Source of the DNA: Fertoeibacter niger
Lineage (GTDB): Bacteria > Pseudomonadota > Alphaproteobacteria > Rhodobacterales > Rhodobacteraceae
Direction: 5' to 3'
DNA length: 64,000 nucleotides
NCBI RefSeq assembly: GCF_009380135.2
Contig: NZ_WHUT02000002.1
Location: forward strand, 1 to 64,000
Shown here: positions 6,881 through 15,899 of the stretch, in pieces
How positions within the stretch are numbered: position 1 is the first letter of the stretch
Layout of the letters: each line of letters opens with the position of its first letter
Program-made: the position numbers and the translations under genes
The notes under the pieces: generated by a model
What the model was told of the DNA's origin: nothing
The model's database searches: none
Seen by the model: the letters and a program-made list of their open reading frames with translations, nothing else

Positions 6881-8188
6881 ATGCTGGGCACCCTGCGCAA
6901 CACGACCTTCCGCCACCTGTTCGCCGCGCAGATCGTGGCGCTTCTGGGCACGGGCCTTGCCACTGTGGCGCTGGGGCTGCTGGCCTGGCAGCTTGCGGGT
7001 GACAATGCGGGCGCGGTGCTGGGCACGGCACTGGCGATCAAGATGGTGGCCTATGTGACACTGGCCCCGGTGGCCGCAGCCATTGCCGAACGCCTGCCGC
7101 GCCGGGCCTTTCTGGTGGCGCTGGACCTGATCCGTGCAGGTGTCATCGCCTGTCTGCCGTTTGCCGATCAGGTCTGGCAGATCTACGTACTGATCTTCTT
7201 TCTGCAAGCCGCTTCGGCGGGGTTCACCCCGGCGTTTCAGGCGGTGATCCCGGATGTGCTGCCGGACGAGGACGATTACACCAACGCCCTGTCGCTGCTG
7301 CGGCTGGCCGAGGATCTGGAACAGCTGGCCTCGCCCATGCTCGCGGCGCTGCTGCTGACGGTGGTCAGCTTTCCGGTGCTGTTTGCGGGGACGGTGCTGG
7401 GCTTTGCCGCATCCGCCCTGCTGGTCCTGACCACGCGCCTGCCGGACAGGGCTCGGGGTGAACCGGGGCGGTTCTGGGCCGACGTGACCAAAGGCATCCG
7501 CATCTATGCCCGCACGCCGCGTCTGCGCGGGCTGATGGTTATGGAGGCTGCCGTCGCCGCTGCAGGGGCGATGGTCTATGTCAACACCGTGGTTCTGGTG
7601 CAGGCCCGGCTGGGTCTGGGCGAGGAATCGGTGGCGCTGGCCTTTGCGGGTTTCGGGGCAGGCTCGATTCTGGCGGCGTTTCTGCTGCCCCGCATCCTGG
7701 CGCGGCTGACCGACCGCCCGGTGATGATCGGGGGCGCAGGCCTGATGGTGGCGGGCGTGGCGCTGGTGCCGCTGGTGGGAAGCCTTGTGGGTCTGGTGGC
7801 GCTCTGGGCGCTGATCGGCTTCGGGTTTTCGCTGACGCAGGCCCCCATCGGCCGCATCATCAACCGTTCCGCCCGCAAGACCGACCGGGGCGCCGTCTTT
7901 GCCGCGCAATTCGCGCTGAGCCATGCCTGCTGGCTTGTGACCTATCCGCTGGCCGGATGGATCGGGGCTGGGGCGGGGCTGACTGCCGCCGCGCTGGTGC
8001 TGGCCGCCATTGGCGCTGCGGGGCTGGTGGCCGTGCTGCGCCTTTGGCCCACACGGGATGCCGCTGAACTGCCACATGACCACGCCGATCTGCCACCGGA
8101 CCACCCGCATCTGGCAGACCATGGCCCACGCCATGCCCATGCCTTTGTCATCGACGACCTGCATAGCCGCTGGCCGCGCGCCGCCTGA
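6881..8188 (+). CDS. NreB-like MFS exporter with His-rich C-terminal tail (nickel/cobalt efflux)
   Basis: The 435-residue polytopic protein has about twelve hydrophobic segments and MFS loop motifs such as RLPRRAFLVALDLIRAG. It belongs to the subgroup that includes NreB and other drug/metal exporters. The last 40 residues (396-435) hold eight His in a HDHADLPPDHPHLADHG-type tail, the trait that marks NreB and is known to raise nickel tolerance there. The start codon abuts the stop of the metal repressor gene, so expression should be metal-induced. Location: inner membrane, exporting metal cation from the cytoplasm. A drug exporter is possible, but the tail and neighbours favour metal. Confidence 0.8.
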   Translation: MLGTLRNTTFRHLFAAQIVALLGTGLATVALGLLAWQLAGDNAGAVLGTALAIKMVAYVTLAPVAAAIAERLPRRAFLVALDLIRAGVIACLPFADQVWQIYVLIFFLQAASAGFTPAFQAVIPDVLPDEDDYTNALSLLRLAEDLEQLASPMLAALLLTVVSFPVLFAGTVLGFAASALLVLTTRLPDRARGEPGRFWADVTKGIRIYARTPRLRGLMVMEAAVAAAGAMVYVNTVVLVQARLGLGEESVALAFAGFGAGSILAAFLLPRILARLTDRPVMIGGAGLMVAGVALVPLVGSLVGLVALWALIGFGFSLTQAPIGRIINRSARKTDRGAVFAAQFALSHACWLVTYPLAGWIGAGAGLTAAALVLAAIGAAGLVAVLRLWPTRDAAELPHDHADLPPDHPHLADHGPRHAHAFVIDDLHSRWPRAA

Positions 8189-8592
8189 GCCGCAGAGCCG
8201 GCCCTCAGACATGTCGGCGTCGCGCAGGCCATTGTGCTGCGCGTAAGGAATCGCAGGGCAGCGGCCAAGCCCACCCCACGGGCCAACCGTTCGCACGCCA
8301 CCTGATCGCGCGCAGGCATCTGGCTTTCCCCCGGAAAAGCCACGGCGGAAGCGCCATCTTTGGCTGGCCCCCCGTGGGGTGGCTGCGCGCCCCCCTTGCC
8401 ACGCATCGCAGATTCTGACACCACCCGTCGGGGACAGGGCGGCTGCACAACCCAAGCGCGAACAGCGCGCAGCGCGCGGCCCCCCGAAGCTGTGATCGTG
8501 GCAAATCACCTTAAAAAAGCCACAATCTGCCCCAATTTCCGCCTGTTCCTTGCAGCAACTGTGCTAACGAACGGTTCAAACACGGCGGCATC
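8189..8592. other. intergenic stretch without recognised gene
   Basis: About 400 bases between the MFS gene and the next small gene. Open frames on both strands are low-quality (Arg/Ala/Pro-rich) and show no domain. AT content rises only near 8500-8590, where a promoter for the following gene may lie. No hairpin terminator stood out. Confidence 0.4.
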
Positions 8593-8904
8593 ATGATGAA
8601 CACAGCTGGCGATTACTCTGCCCTCTTCGAAGCCTTCCGCGATGCGCGGACGGCCTATGTCCGTCTGTCGGAAAAGGGGCATGGCCGGTCTGACCGTGAT
8701 CTGGCACGCGACCCCGACTACATCCAGCTGTATCGCTCGGGCGTGCAGATTGCGGTGATCGGCGGACAGGCCGCCATTGCGGGGGCCATCGACTCGCTGT
8801 GTGAAACGGATGCAGCGCCGCGCGAGGCGACACGGGCGGAATTGCAGCGCTTCTGGTCCGGCATGGGCACCTGGCAGCAGACGGCGGGCCAGCGGCTGAT
8901 GTGA
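8593..8904 (+). CDS. hypothetical protein
   Basis: A 103-residue soluble, mixed-charge protein beginning MMNTAGDYSALFEAFRDART. It has no signal peptide and no recognised motif. A small Ala/Gly hydrophobic stretch (VIGGQAAIAGAIDSLC) occurs in the middle and Trp residues near the end. Two ATGs (8593 and 8596) are equivalent starts with a weak ribosome site. The coding-type composition and isolated setting support a real but unknown gene. Confidence 0.5.
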   Translation: MMNTAGDYSALFEAFRDARTAYVRLSEKGHGRSDRDLARDPDYIQLYRSGVQIAVIGGQAAIAGAIDSLCETDAAPREATRAELQRFWSGMGTWQQTAGQRLM

Positions 8905-9014
8905 CCCGGGCGGGCAAGCGCCCGCCGATGTTTCACAAATCGAGCGGATCGCGCTTGCCATTTTCCGGCGGTGGCGCACCTATGGGGCCGCGCCGCAACC
9001 TGCCGGAGACTTCC

Positions 9015-10307
9015 ATGACCCGCATTACCCTTGCAACGCTGGCGCTTGGCCTTGCCGCCACGGCTGCCAGCGCCCAGACCGCGATCGACCGCACCCGCCC
9101 CGATGCACCCGCGCTGGCCGCGTTCGGCCCTTACGGCGTGGGCGTGCGCGAGATGGTGTTCACCCGCCCCGACCAGATCAATGTGGCCCATGCCACCGCT
9201 GACGATCTGCCGCGCTATGACCGGCGGCTGACGGTGGAAATCTGGTATCCTGCGGCCGAGGGGGCCGAGCCGGGCATCGCCTACCGCACCCTGCTGCGCG
9301 ACGGTGTGACGCCGGTGGCGCTGGTGGGCCGGGCCACGCGCGATGCCGCCCCCAGCGATTCCGGCCCGTTCCCGCTGGTGGTTCTGTCGCATGGCTATCC
9401 GGGAAACCGCTTTCTTCTCAGCCATCTGGGCGAGAATCTTGCGTCAAAGGGCTATGTGGTGGCGTCCATCGACCACCCCGACAGCACCTATGACGACCAG
9501 ACGGCTTTTGGCTCCACCCTCTACAACCGCCCGCGCGACCAGACATTCGTGGTGGAACAGATGGCGGGCCTTGCCGATGCCCTGCCCGACATGGCGGGCG
9601 TGGTGGATGCCGGCAATACCGCCGTCATCGGCTATTCGATGGGCGGCTATGGCGCGCTGATCCTTGGCGGCGCAGGCGTGACCGAGGCCGCCGTGGCGCT
9701 GGATTATGCCCCGCCGCAGCGCCTGCTGGCCGAGCATCTGGCGGGCAGCGCCAGCCACGCCGCCCTGCCCGACCCGCGCATCAAGGCGATCATCGCCATC
9801 GGCCCCTGGGGCCGCAACACCGGCTTTTGGGATGCGGGCGGGCTGGCGGGCGTGCAAACGCCGCTGATGCTGATTGCGGGCAGCGTGGATGACGTGTCGC
9901 AGTATCCGGCGATACGCCAGATATTCGCGGAAACCACCGGCACAACGCGGCACCTTCTGACCTTCACCAACGCCAACCACAATGCCGCCGCCCCGATCCC
10001 CGCGCCGCTGGAAGGGTGGAAAGTGTCGGAAACCCTGGGCTGGGCCCCGTTCGACCAATACGCCGATCCGGTCTGGGATACGCTGCGCATGAACAACATC
10101 GCCCAGCATTTCGCCACGGCCTTTCTTGACCTGCATCTGAAGGGCATGGCGGACCGGGCAGATTACCTGAACCTCGTGCCCGACGCGGCCGAGGGGGTCT
10201 GGTCCATGGCCGAGGATGGCACGCAACAGGCCGACCACAGCTATTGGCGGGGCTTCCAGAACCGCACGGCGGTGGGGCTTTTGTTCGAGACGCTGCCTGC
10301 CGAGTAG
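9015..10307 (+). CDS. exported alpha/beta hydrolase (PAF-acetylhydrolase/dienelactone hydrolase-like)
   Basis: Starting at ATG 9015 (GGAGA upstream) the product has 430 residues with a signal peptide cleaved near ASA-QT (20/21). The fold markers are the oxyanion loop LSHGYPG (about 125-130), the strand VASIDHPDS, and the nucleophile elbow GYSMGG with Ser208. A late His in NANHNAAAP could complete the triad. The motif HGYPGNR is typical of predicted dienelactone hydrolases/PAF-AH-like esterases, which hydrolyse ester or lactone substrates. The substrate is unknown. The gene stands alone and converges on a TauE/SafE gene, with a hairpin between them. Confidence 0.75.
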   Translation: MTRITLATLALGLAATAASAQTAIDRTRPDAPALAAFGPYGVGVREMVFTRPDQINVAHATADDLPRYDRRLTVEIWYPAAEGAEPGIAYRTLLRDGVTPVALVGRATRDAAPSDSGPFPLVVLSHGYPGNRFLLSHLGENLASKGYVVASIDHPDSTYDDQTAFGSTLYNRPRDQTFVVEQMAGLADALPDMAGVVDAGNTAVIGYSMGGYGALILGGAGVTEAAVALDYAPPQRLLAEHLAGSASHAALPDPRIKAIIAIGPWGRNTGFWDAGGLAGVQTPLMLIAGSVDDVSQYPAIRQIFAETTGTTRHLLTFTNANHNAAAPIPAPLEGWKVSETLGWAPFDQYADPVWDTLRMNNIAQHFATAFLDLHLKGMADRADYLNLVPDAAEGVWSMAEDGTQQADHSYWRGFQNRTAVGLLFETLPAE

Positions 10308-10360
10308 AATGCGCCACTGTCACCTGGCTATTCTTGCTGGCACAAGTATCCCACGGGGGT

Positions 10361-10381
10361 CTGGGGGTGTGAAACCCCCAG
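10361..10381. terminator. hairpin between convergent genes
   Basis: CTGGGGGT (10361-10368) and ACCCCCAG (10374-10381) form a perfect 8-bp stem with a GTGAA loop. It lies between the hydrolase stop (10307) and the TauE/SafE stop (10403). There is no clear U-run, so termination may be weak or bidirectional. Confidence 0.45.
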
Positions 10382-10402
10382 CCGCCAGCCGCCAGCTCCC
10401 GG

Positions 10403-11239
10403 CTAGCTGAACAGCTCCTGCCCGATGGCCCAGACGAACCGCGCCGAGACCAGCAGCAGGAAGATGCCAAAGCCCAGCTCCAGCCGCCGGCGCGACAGGT
10501 TATGCGCCAGCCGCACCCCAAGCCCGGCGGTCAGCAGCGTGGTGGGCACGAACAGCGCCACGCCCAGCAAGGACACGAAACCGATGCTGCCGGGCGGAAT
10601 GTCGCCGCGCCCCAGCCCGGCGAACACATAGCCGATGGCCCCGGGCACCGAGATCAGCACACCGATGCCCGCCGATGTGGCCACCGCGTTCAGCATGCTG
10701 CGCCCGTGCAGCGTCATGATGATATTGGCGATCTGCCCGCCGCCGATGCCCATCAGCGACGACAGAAGCCCGATCACCGCGCCATAGGCCCGCAGCGCCC
10801 AGCCGCCGGGCAGTTCGGTGCCGATGTTCCACTTCACCGTGCCCGAGATCAGCTTGACCGCGTTTACCCCCGCCACCACCACAAAGATGCCCTGCATCAG
10901 CAATGTGGGCGCGAAACGCGCGATGCCCGCCCCCACCAGCACGCCCAGCACGATCGGCACCGCCCAGGCGCGCAACAGCGCGTCATCCACCGCCCCCCTG
11001 GCCCGGTGCGCCCGGTAGGACCGGATGGATGTGGGGATGATGATGGCCAACGAGGTGCCCACCGCCAGCGGCATGCGCACCTCTTCGGCATAGCCCATGA
11101 AGCCGAAGGTTTCATACAGCACCGGCACCATCAGCGCGCCGCCACCCACGCCGAACACGCCCGCCAGCACGCCGGTCAGCGCGCCCGCGACCAGCAACAG
11201 CCCGGCCAGCAGCAAAAGTTCGGGGGTCAGTTCCATCAT
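10403..11239 (-). CDS. TauE/SafE family sulfite/organosulfonate-type membrane permease
   Basis: The 278-residue protein has eight or so hydrophobic segments and the two pseudo-repeat motifs of the family: [15 protein letters not shown] in helix 1-2 and [15 protein letters not shown] in the second half. TauE/SafE proteins are DUF81 permeases; characterised members export sulfite or sulfoacetate, but most are unassigned. The start MMELTP is preceded by AAGGGAGAG. It is divergent from surE, with about 130 bases between them. The substrate cannot be inferred from its neighbours. Confidence 0.85.
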   Translation of the reverse strand: MMELTPELLLLAGLLLVAGALTGVLAGVFGVGGGALMVPVLYETFGFMGYAEEVRMPLAVGTSLAIIIPTSIRSYRAHRARGAVDDALLRAWAVPIVLGVLVGAGIARFAPTLLMQGIFVVVAGVNAVKLISGTVKWNIGTELPGGWALRAYGAVIGLLSSLMGIGGGQIANIIMTLHGRSMLNAVATSAGIGVLISVPGAIGYVFAGLGRGDIPPGSIGFVSLLGVALFVPTTLLTAGLGVRLAHNLSRRRLELGFGIFLLLVSARFVWAIGQELFS

Positions 11240-11371
11240 GCTCTCCCTTGGTGCAACCGGCCCGCCTTGTTCGCCCGCCTGCCTGCCAAGAGCAAGGGCT
11301 TTCGCCTTGCGCGCTTTACGCCCGGCCCGCCCTCGTCTAATCAGGGGGCACCAGCAAGCAAAGGCGGCTTC

Positions 11372-12157
11372 ATGCGCATTCTGATCACCAATGACGATGG
11401 CATCAACGCCCCGGGGCTGGAGGTGCTGACCGCCATCGCCACCGATCTGGCTGGGCCGGAGGGCGAGGTCTGGACCGTGGCCCCCGCGTTCGAGCAATCG
11501 GGCGTGGGCCATTGCATCAGCTACACCCATCCGATGATGATCGCCAAACTGGCCCCGCGCCGCTTTGCCGCCGAGGGCAGCCCGGCCGATTGCGTGCTGG
11601 CGGCACTCTATGACGTGTTGCAGGGCGCGAAGCCCGATCTGGTGCTGTCGGGCGTGAACCGGGGCAACAACGCCGCCGAAAACGTGCTTTATTCCGGCAC
11701 CATCGGCGGCGCGATGGAGGCGGCCTTGCAGGGCCTGCCCGCCATTGCCCTGTCGCAGTTCATGGGCCCCGACACCGCCGAACTGGATGACCCGTTCGAG
11801 GCCGCCCGCGTGCACGGCGGGGCCGTGATCCGCGCGCTGCTGGACAAGGGCCTGTGGGACACCGAGGATTACCGCTTGTTCTACAACGTGAATTTCCCGC
11901 CCGTCGCGGCGGCGCAGGTCGCGGGCACCCGGGTGGCCCCGCAGGGTTTCCGCCGCGACACCGCCTTTTCGGTGGAACCGCACATGTCGCCTTCGGGCCG
12001 CAAATTCCTGTGGATCAAGGGCGGCCCGCAACAGTCGCCCACCCTGCCCGGCACCGATGCGGCGGTGAACCTGCAAGGCTTCATCTCGGTCACGCCGATG
12101 CGCGCCGATCTGACGGCGCATGACCGGCTGGCCGAACTGCAAGCGGCGCTGGGATGA
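11372..12157 (+). CDS. surE: 5'/3'-nucleotidase SurE
   Basis: The 261-residue protein begins [19 protein letters not shown], containing the metal-binding DD of SurE. It continues with [15 protein letters not shown] and [20 protein letters not shown], where the conserved Asn and Ser residues complete the active site. SurE hydrolyses nucleoside 5'- and 3'-monophosphates and short polyphosphate in the cytoplasm. The gene overlaps pcm by four bases (ATGA), the classical surE-pcm-nlpD stationary-phase arrangement. The start is fixed by the conserved N-terminus; the long open frame upstream is not coding. Confidence 0.95.
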   Translation: MRILITNDDGINAPGLEVLTAIATDLAGPEGEVWTVAPAFEQSGVGHCISYTHPMMIAKLAPRRFAAEGSPADCVLAALYDVLQGAKPDLVLSGVNRGNNAAENVLYSGTIGGAMEAALQGLPAIALSQFMGPDTAELDDPFEAARVHGGAVIRALLDKGLWDTEDYRLFYNVNFPPVAAAQVAGTRVAPQGFRRDTAFSVEPHMSPSGRKFLWIKGGPQQSPTLPGTDAAVNLQGFISVTPMRADLTAHDRLAELQAALG

Positions 12158-12858
12158 CGGCAGGCGCATCGGGCGACAGTATCGCGGAACGCAAGATGCG
12201 CTTTCTTTATGCGCTGCGCTCGCGTGGCGTCACCGATGCCCGGGTGCTGACGGCAATGGAAAAGATCGACCGCGGGGCCTTTGTGAAAGGCCTGTTCGCC
12301 GACCGCGCCTATGAAGACATGCCCCTGCCCATCGCCTGTGGCCAGACCATCAGCCAACCCTCGGTCGTGGGGCTTATGACGCAGGCGCTGGCCGTCACCC
12401 CGCGCGACAAGGTGCTGGAGGTGGGCACGGGATCAGGCTATCAGGCGGCGATCCTCAGCCAGCTTGCCCGCCGCGTCTATACGGTGGACCGTCACCGCCG
12501 TCTGGTGCGCGAGGCGAACGAGGTGTTTCAGCGCCTTGCCCTGCCCAATATCACGGCGTTTTCCGCCGATGGCAGCCGCGGCCTGCCCGATCAGGCCCCG
12601 TTTGACCGCATACTTGTGACCGCCGCCGCCGAAGACCCGCCGGGCCCCCTCTTGGCGCAGTTGCGGATCGGCGGTATCATGGTGTTGCCGGTGGGCCAGA
12701 ACGATGCGGTGCAGAACCTGATCAAGGTGACACGGATCGAGGACAAGGTGACACCGGCGCAGGGTGACAAGCCCGAAAAGCGCGAGCCGCGCTATGATTA
12801 CGAGGAACTTCGCCCGGTGCGTTTCGTGCCGCTGGTCGAAGGCATGGCCGCCGACTGA
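12154..12858 (+). CDS. pcm: protein-L-isoaspartate O-methyltransferase
   Basis: The 234-residue enzyme carries the SAM-binding motif [15 protein letters not shown] (about residues 88-102) and the upstream catalytic-site stretch [20 protein letters not shown] typical of PCMT. It methylates L-isoaspartyl residues formed by protein ageing, starting their repair. The C-terminal third has a charged insert ([20 protein letters not shown]) before the final beta strand. The start ATG overlaps the surE stop, so the two are translationally coupled. Confidence 0.95.
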   Translation: MTAGASGDSIAERKMRFLYALRSRGVTDARVLTAMEKIDRGAFVKGLFADRAYEDMPLPIACGQTISQPSVVGLMTQALAVTPRDKVLEVGTGSGYQAAILSQLARRVYTVDRHRRLVREANEVFQRLALPNITAFSADGSRGLPDQAPFDRILVTAAAEDPPGPLLAQLRIGGIMVLPVGQNDAVQNLIKVTRIEDKVTPAQGDKPEKREPRYDYEELRPVRFVPLVEGMAAD

Positions 12859-12913
12859 CCGGCCGATGATGACAGAACCGGGGCCAACCCGGACAAGACA
12901 ATGAGGCCGAGCC

Positions 12914-14071
12914 ATGACCAATGCCCCCCTGCGCCTGCGCGCCGTCACGCTGACTTCGGTGCTTGTGCTGCTGTCGGCCTGCGGCGGTGGCCCGATCACC
13001 GACTGGGATCTGCGCCGCTCTGGCAGCCTGAACACATCCGAGGCGGCACGGCAGGCCACGGCGGACCGCCCGCAGGCCGACCAGCGCGGCGTGCTGTCCT
13101 ATCCCGGCTATCAGGTGGCGGTGGCGCAGCGCGGCGATACGGTGGCCACGCTGGCGCAGCGCGTGGGGCTGAATGTCGATGAGGTGGCCCGCTTCAACGC
13201 GCTGATACCGACGGATACCCTGCGCCCTGGCGAGGTTCTGGCCCTGCCCAGCCGCGTGGCGGCGGCCCCCGCGGCGGCCAGCCCGGCACCTGCGCCGGCG
13301 GCCGGCGGGCTGGATGTGGGGGCCATCGCAACTACCGCGCTGGACCGCGTGCCCGCCAGCGCCGCCCCGGCCCCGGCAACCCCCGGCGTGGCCGAACCCG
13401 TGCGGCACCGCGTGGCGCGGGGCGAAACCGCCTATTCCATCGCCCGCACCTACAATGTCTCGGCCAAGGCGCTGGCCGACTGGAACGGGCTGGCAGGCGA
13501 TCTGGCGCTGCGTGAGGGCCAGTATCTGATCATCCCGGTGGCCTTGCCCGGCCAGCCCGCACCCGCAGCCCCGGTAGCGCCGCCAGGCAGCGGCTCACCC
13601 ACGCCCGAGCCGCCCTCGGCCGCCCGCCCCCTGCCGGATGAACAGCCCGAGATCGCCGCCGCCCCGGTGAAGAACACCCCGGCCTCGCCCGATCTGGGGG
13701 CCAGCCGCACGGCGGCCTCGGCGGCGAAAATGGCCTTTCCGGTGCAGGGCTCGATCATCCGCGGCTATGCGCCGAAAAAGAACGAAGGCATCGACATTGC
13801 CGCCGCAGCGGGCACCCCGGTGCAGGCCGCCGCCGATGGCACGGTGGCGGCAATTACCGTGGATACCGATCAGGTGCCCATCGTGGTCATCCGCCACGCT
13901 GACAACATCCTGACCGTCTATGCCAATATCGACGGCATCACGGTGGCCAAGGGGGCACCGGTGAAACGCGGCCAGACCATCGCCGTGGTGCGCAACGCCA
14001 ACCCGGCTTTCGTGCATTTCGAGGTGCGCAAGGGCTTTGACAGCACCGATCCGATGCCGTTCCTGCAATAA
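12914..14071 (+). CDS. NlpD-like lipoprotein: two LysM domains and a degenerate LytM/M23 domain
   Basis: The 385-residue protein has a lipobox (VLVLLSAC, lipid Cys at 23) and a first LysM domain at about 65-113 (VAVAQRGDTVATLAQRVGLN). A second LysM follows at about 164-210 (RHRVARGETAYSIARTYNVS), then a Pro/Ala linker and a LytM domain from about 275. The zinc-binding positions of active M23 enzymes are replaced: NEGIDIA instead of HxGxDIA and VYANID instead of a YAHLS-type motif, though VHFEVR keeps one His. This is the pattern of NlpD/EnvC-type activators of cell-wall amidases rather than of a hydrolase. It follows surE-pcm, as nlpD does in many proteobacteria. Confidence 0.85.
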   Translation: MTNAPLRLRAVTLTSVLVLLSACGGGPITDWDLRRSGSLNTSEAARQATADRPQADQRGVLSYPGYQVAVAQRGDTVATLAQRVGLNVDEVARFNALIPTDTLRPGEVLALPSRVAAAPAAASPAPAPAAGGLDVGAIATTALDRVPASAAPAPATPGVAEPVRHRVARGETAYSIARTYNVSAKALADWNGLAGDLALREGQYLIIPVALPGQPAPAAPVAPPGSGSPTPEPPSAARPLPDEQPEIAAAPVKNTPASPDLGASRTAASAAKMAFPVQGSIIRGYAPKKNEGIDIAAAAGTPVQAAADGTVAAITVDTDQVPIVVIRHADNILTVYANIDGITVAKGAPVKRGQTIAVVRNANPAFVHFEVRKGFDSTDPMPFLQ

Positions 14072-14078
14072 TTGCACT

Positions 14079-14167
14079 GGCGATTTTTCTGCGAAAAATC
14101 AGGCAACTGCGGCAGGTTTCTGACGCGCCACATGAAGATTTGCCGGATTTTTCGCAGAAAAATCGCC
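14079..14167. terminator. long inverted repeat between convergent genes
   Basis: A 22-base arm at 14079-14100 (GGCGATTTTTCTGCGAAAAA, then TC) is repeated exactly in inverse orientation at 14146-14167, with 45 bases between. Each arm is itself a small palindrome (GATTTTTC-TGC-GAAAAATC), so both local hairpins and one long stem can form. It fills the gap between the nlpD-like gene and the DUF815 gene and probably serves as a bidirectional terminator. A paired insertion of a small repeat is the alternative. Confidence 0.65.
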
Positions 14168-14169
14168 GC

Positions 14170-15003
14170 CTAAATCCGCACGCCCTGCCGCGCCGCCAGA
14201 TCGGTGAAGAATTGCCAGGCCACCCGGCCTGACCGCGCGCCGCGTGTGGCCTGCCACTCGATCGCCTCGGCGCGCAGCACATCCTCGGCCACAGCTACAC
14301 CATAGGCCTCGCAATAACCCGCGATCATTGCCAGATAGTCATCCTGCGAACAGGGGTGAAAGCCCAGCCACAACCCGAAACGGTCGGACAGCGATACCTT
14401 TTCCTCTACCGCCTCGGACGGTGAAATTGCGGTGGAGCGTTCGTTCTCGATCATGTCGCGCGGCATCAGGTGGCGGCGGTTCGACGTGGCATAAAGCACC
14501 ACATTCGCGGGCCGCCCCTCGATGCCGCCATCAAGAACGGCCTTCAAAGCCTTGTAATGCTGGTCATCATGGCTGAAGCTGAGATCGTCGCAGAACAGCA
14601 AAAACCGCGCATCCGACCCGCGCAGCAGGTTCAACAGCCGCCCCACCGAGGGCAGATCCTCGCGGCTGAGCTCCACTATCTTCAGATCATGGCCCTCTGC
14701 GCGAACAGCGGCATGCACAGCCTTGACAAGGCTTGATTTTCCCATGCCCCGCGCGCCCCAGAGCAGCGCGTTGTTGGCCGGCAGGCCCGCCGCGAAATGC
14801 CGGGTGTTTTCCAGCAGCGTATCGCGAGAGCGGTTCACCCCGATCAGCAAGCCGATATCCACCCGCGACACCTGCGCCACAGGTTCCAGCCGGTCAGGGC
14901 CGGTGTGCCAGACAAACGCCTCGGCGGTGAAATCGGGCGGCGGCGGCGCGGCCGGGCTCATCCGCTCCAGCGCCGCCGCGATGCGGTGCAATGCGTCGCT
15001 CAT
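14170..15003 (-). CDS. DUF815 family P-loop ATPase
   Basis: This 277-residue protein starts [15 protein letters not shown]. It has a Walker A motif (LWGARGMGKSSLVKA), a Walker B-like LLFCDDLSF, sensor-type ATSNRRHLMPRD, and an arginine-rich C-terminal lid. These are the marks of DUF815, an AAA+-like ATPase family of unknown function. Its ATG overlaps the tatC stop by four bases, so it is translated with the Tat translocase genes. A role in export or membrane quality control is conceivable but only from context. Confidence 0.85.
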   Translation of the reverse strand: MSDALHRIAAALERMSPAAPPPPDFTAEAFVWHTGPDRLEPVAQVSRVDIGLLIGVNRSRDTLLENTRHFAAGLPANNALLWGARGMGKSSLVKAVHAAVRAEGHDLKIVELSREDLPSVGRLLNLLRGSDARFLLFCDDLSFSHDDQHYKALKAVLDGGIEGRPANVVLYATSNRRHLMPRDMIENERSTAISPSEAVEEKVSLSDRFGLWLGFHPCSQDDYLAMIAGYCEAYGVAVAEDVLRAEAIEWQATRGARSGRVAWQFFTDLAARQGVRI

Positions 15004-15899
15004 GCCTTTGCGTCTTCCTCGTCGTCTTCGTCCTCGTCCACCCATAGGCCCTGGGCCCGCAGTTCCGCCTCGCGCTTTTTCTCGATGCGCGAGATCAGCA
15101 GGATCGACACTTCATACAGCGGGTAGACCGCCGCAAACAGGATAAGCTGCGACATGACATCGGGCGGCGTGACCACGGCGGCCACCAGCAAGATCAGCAC
15201 GACGGCGTATTTGCGCATGCCTTTCAGCCCGCGCGACGACACAAGCCCCGCCTTGCCCATCAGGGTCAGCAGAACCGGCAACTGGAAACACAGGCCGAAG
15301 GCGATGATCAGCTTCAGCGAAATATCCAGCGTTTCGTTGACCTTGCCCTGAAAGACGATTGCAATCCCCTCGCTGTCGGCGGGTGGTGCCAAAGTATCAG
15401 CCGGCACCTCGCCAAGGTTCGGCAGCAAGGCGGCCACGATCGAGGACGCATCGGCAAAGCCCAGGAAAAAGGTCATCGCCATCGGGGTCACGATGTAATG
15501 CGAAAACCCGGCCCCGGCCAGAAACAGCGCGGGCGACGCCAAGAGGAACGGCAGGAACGCCGCCTTTTCGTTGCGGTAAAGCCCCGGCGCGATAAAGCGC
15601 CACATCTGATAGCCGATCACCGGAAAGGAAATCGCCAGCCCCGCCACCACGGAAATCCGCACCAGGGTAAAGAAATATTCCTGCGGTGCGGTGTATTGCA
15701 TCACAGGGTTCGGGTCGCCCAGCCCGCGCATCGCCTGCTCGATCGGCACCAGCAGGAAATTCAGGATCGGTTCGGCCACCACGAAACACAGGATCATGCC
15801 CACCAGAAAGGCAGAAACCGCCCAGAGGATGCGGGTGCGCAGTTCGGCCAGATGCTCGATCAGCGGGGCAGAGCTGTTGTCGATTTCATCGGTGCTCAT
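15000..15899 (-). CDS. tatC: Sec-independent protein translocase TatC
   Basis: The 299-residue membrane protein has the conserved N-terminal [16 protein letters not shown], the [12 protein letters not shown] loop, and six hydrophobic helices. The sequence [20 protein letters not shown] and the [10 protein letters not shown] motif near the last helices are TatC hallmarks. With TatB it forms the receptor for twin-arginine signal peptides. A long insert (about 175-205) and an acidic tail ([13 protein letters not shown]) extend it beyond the roughly 258 residues of the E. coli protein. It overlaps tatB at its start and DUF815 at its end. Confidence 0.95.
   Translation of the reverse strand: MSTDEIDNSSAPLIEHLAELRTRILWAVSAFLVGMILCFVVAEPILNFLLVPIEQAMRGLGDPNPVMQYTAPQEYFFTLVRISVVAGLAISFPVIGYQMWRFIAPGLYRNEKAAFLPFLLASPALFLAGAGFSHYIVTPMAMTFFLGFADASSIVAALLPNLGEVPADTLAPPADSEGIAIVFQGKVNETLDISLKLIIAFGLCFQLPVLLTLMGKAGLVSSRGLKGMRKYAVVLILLVAAVVTPPDVMSQLILFAAVYPLYEVSILLISRIEKKREAELRAQGLWVDEDEDDEEDAKA

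Noticed and set aside
6626-8509. 627-codon minus-strand frame over the metal repressor and MFS exporter
   Set aside because: Shadow of two clear plus-strand genes; low-complexity Gln/Arg/His sequence.
10502-11371. Upstream extension of the surE frame (open back to 10502)
   Set aside because: It runs antisense through the TauE/SafE gene; SurE starts at its conserved [10 protein letters not shown].
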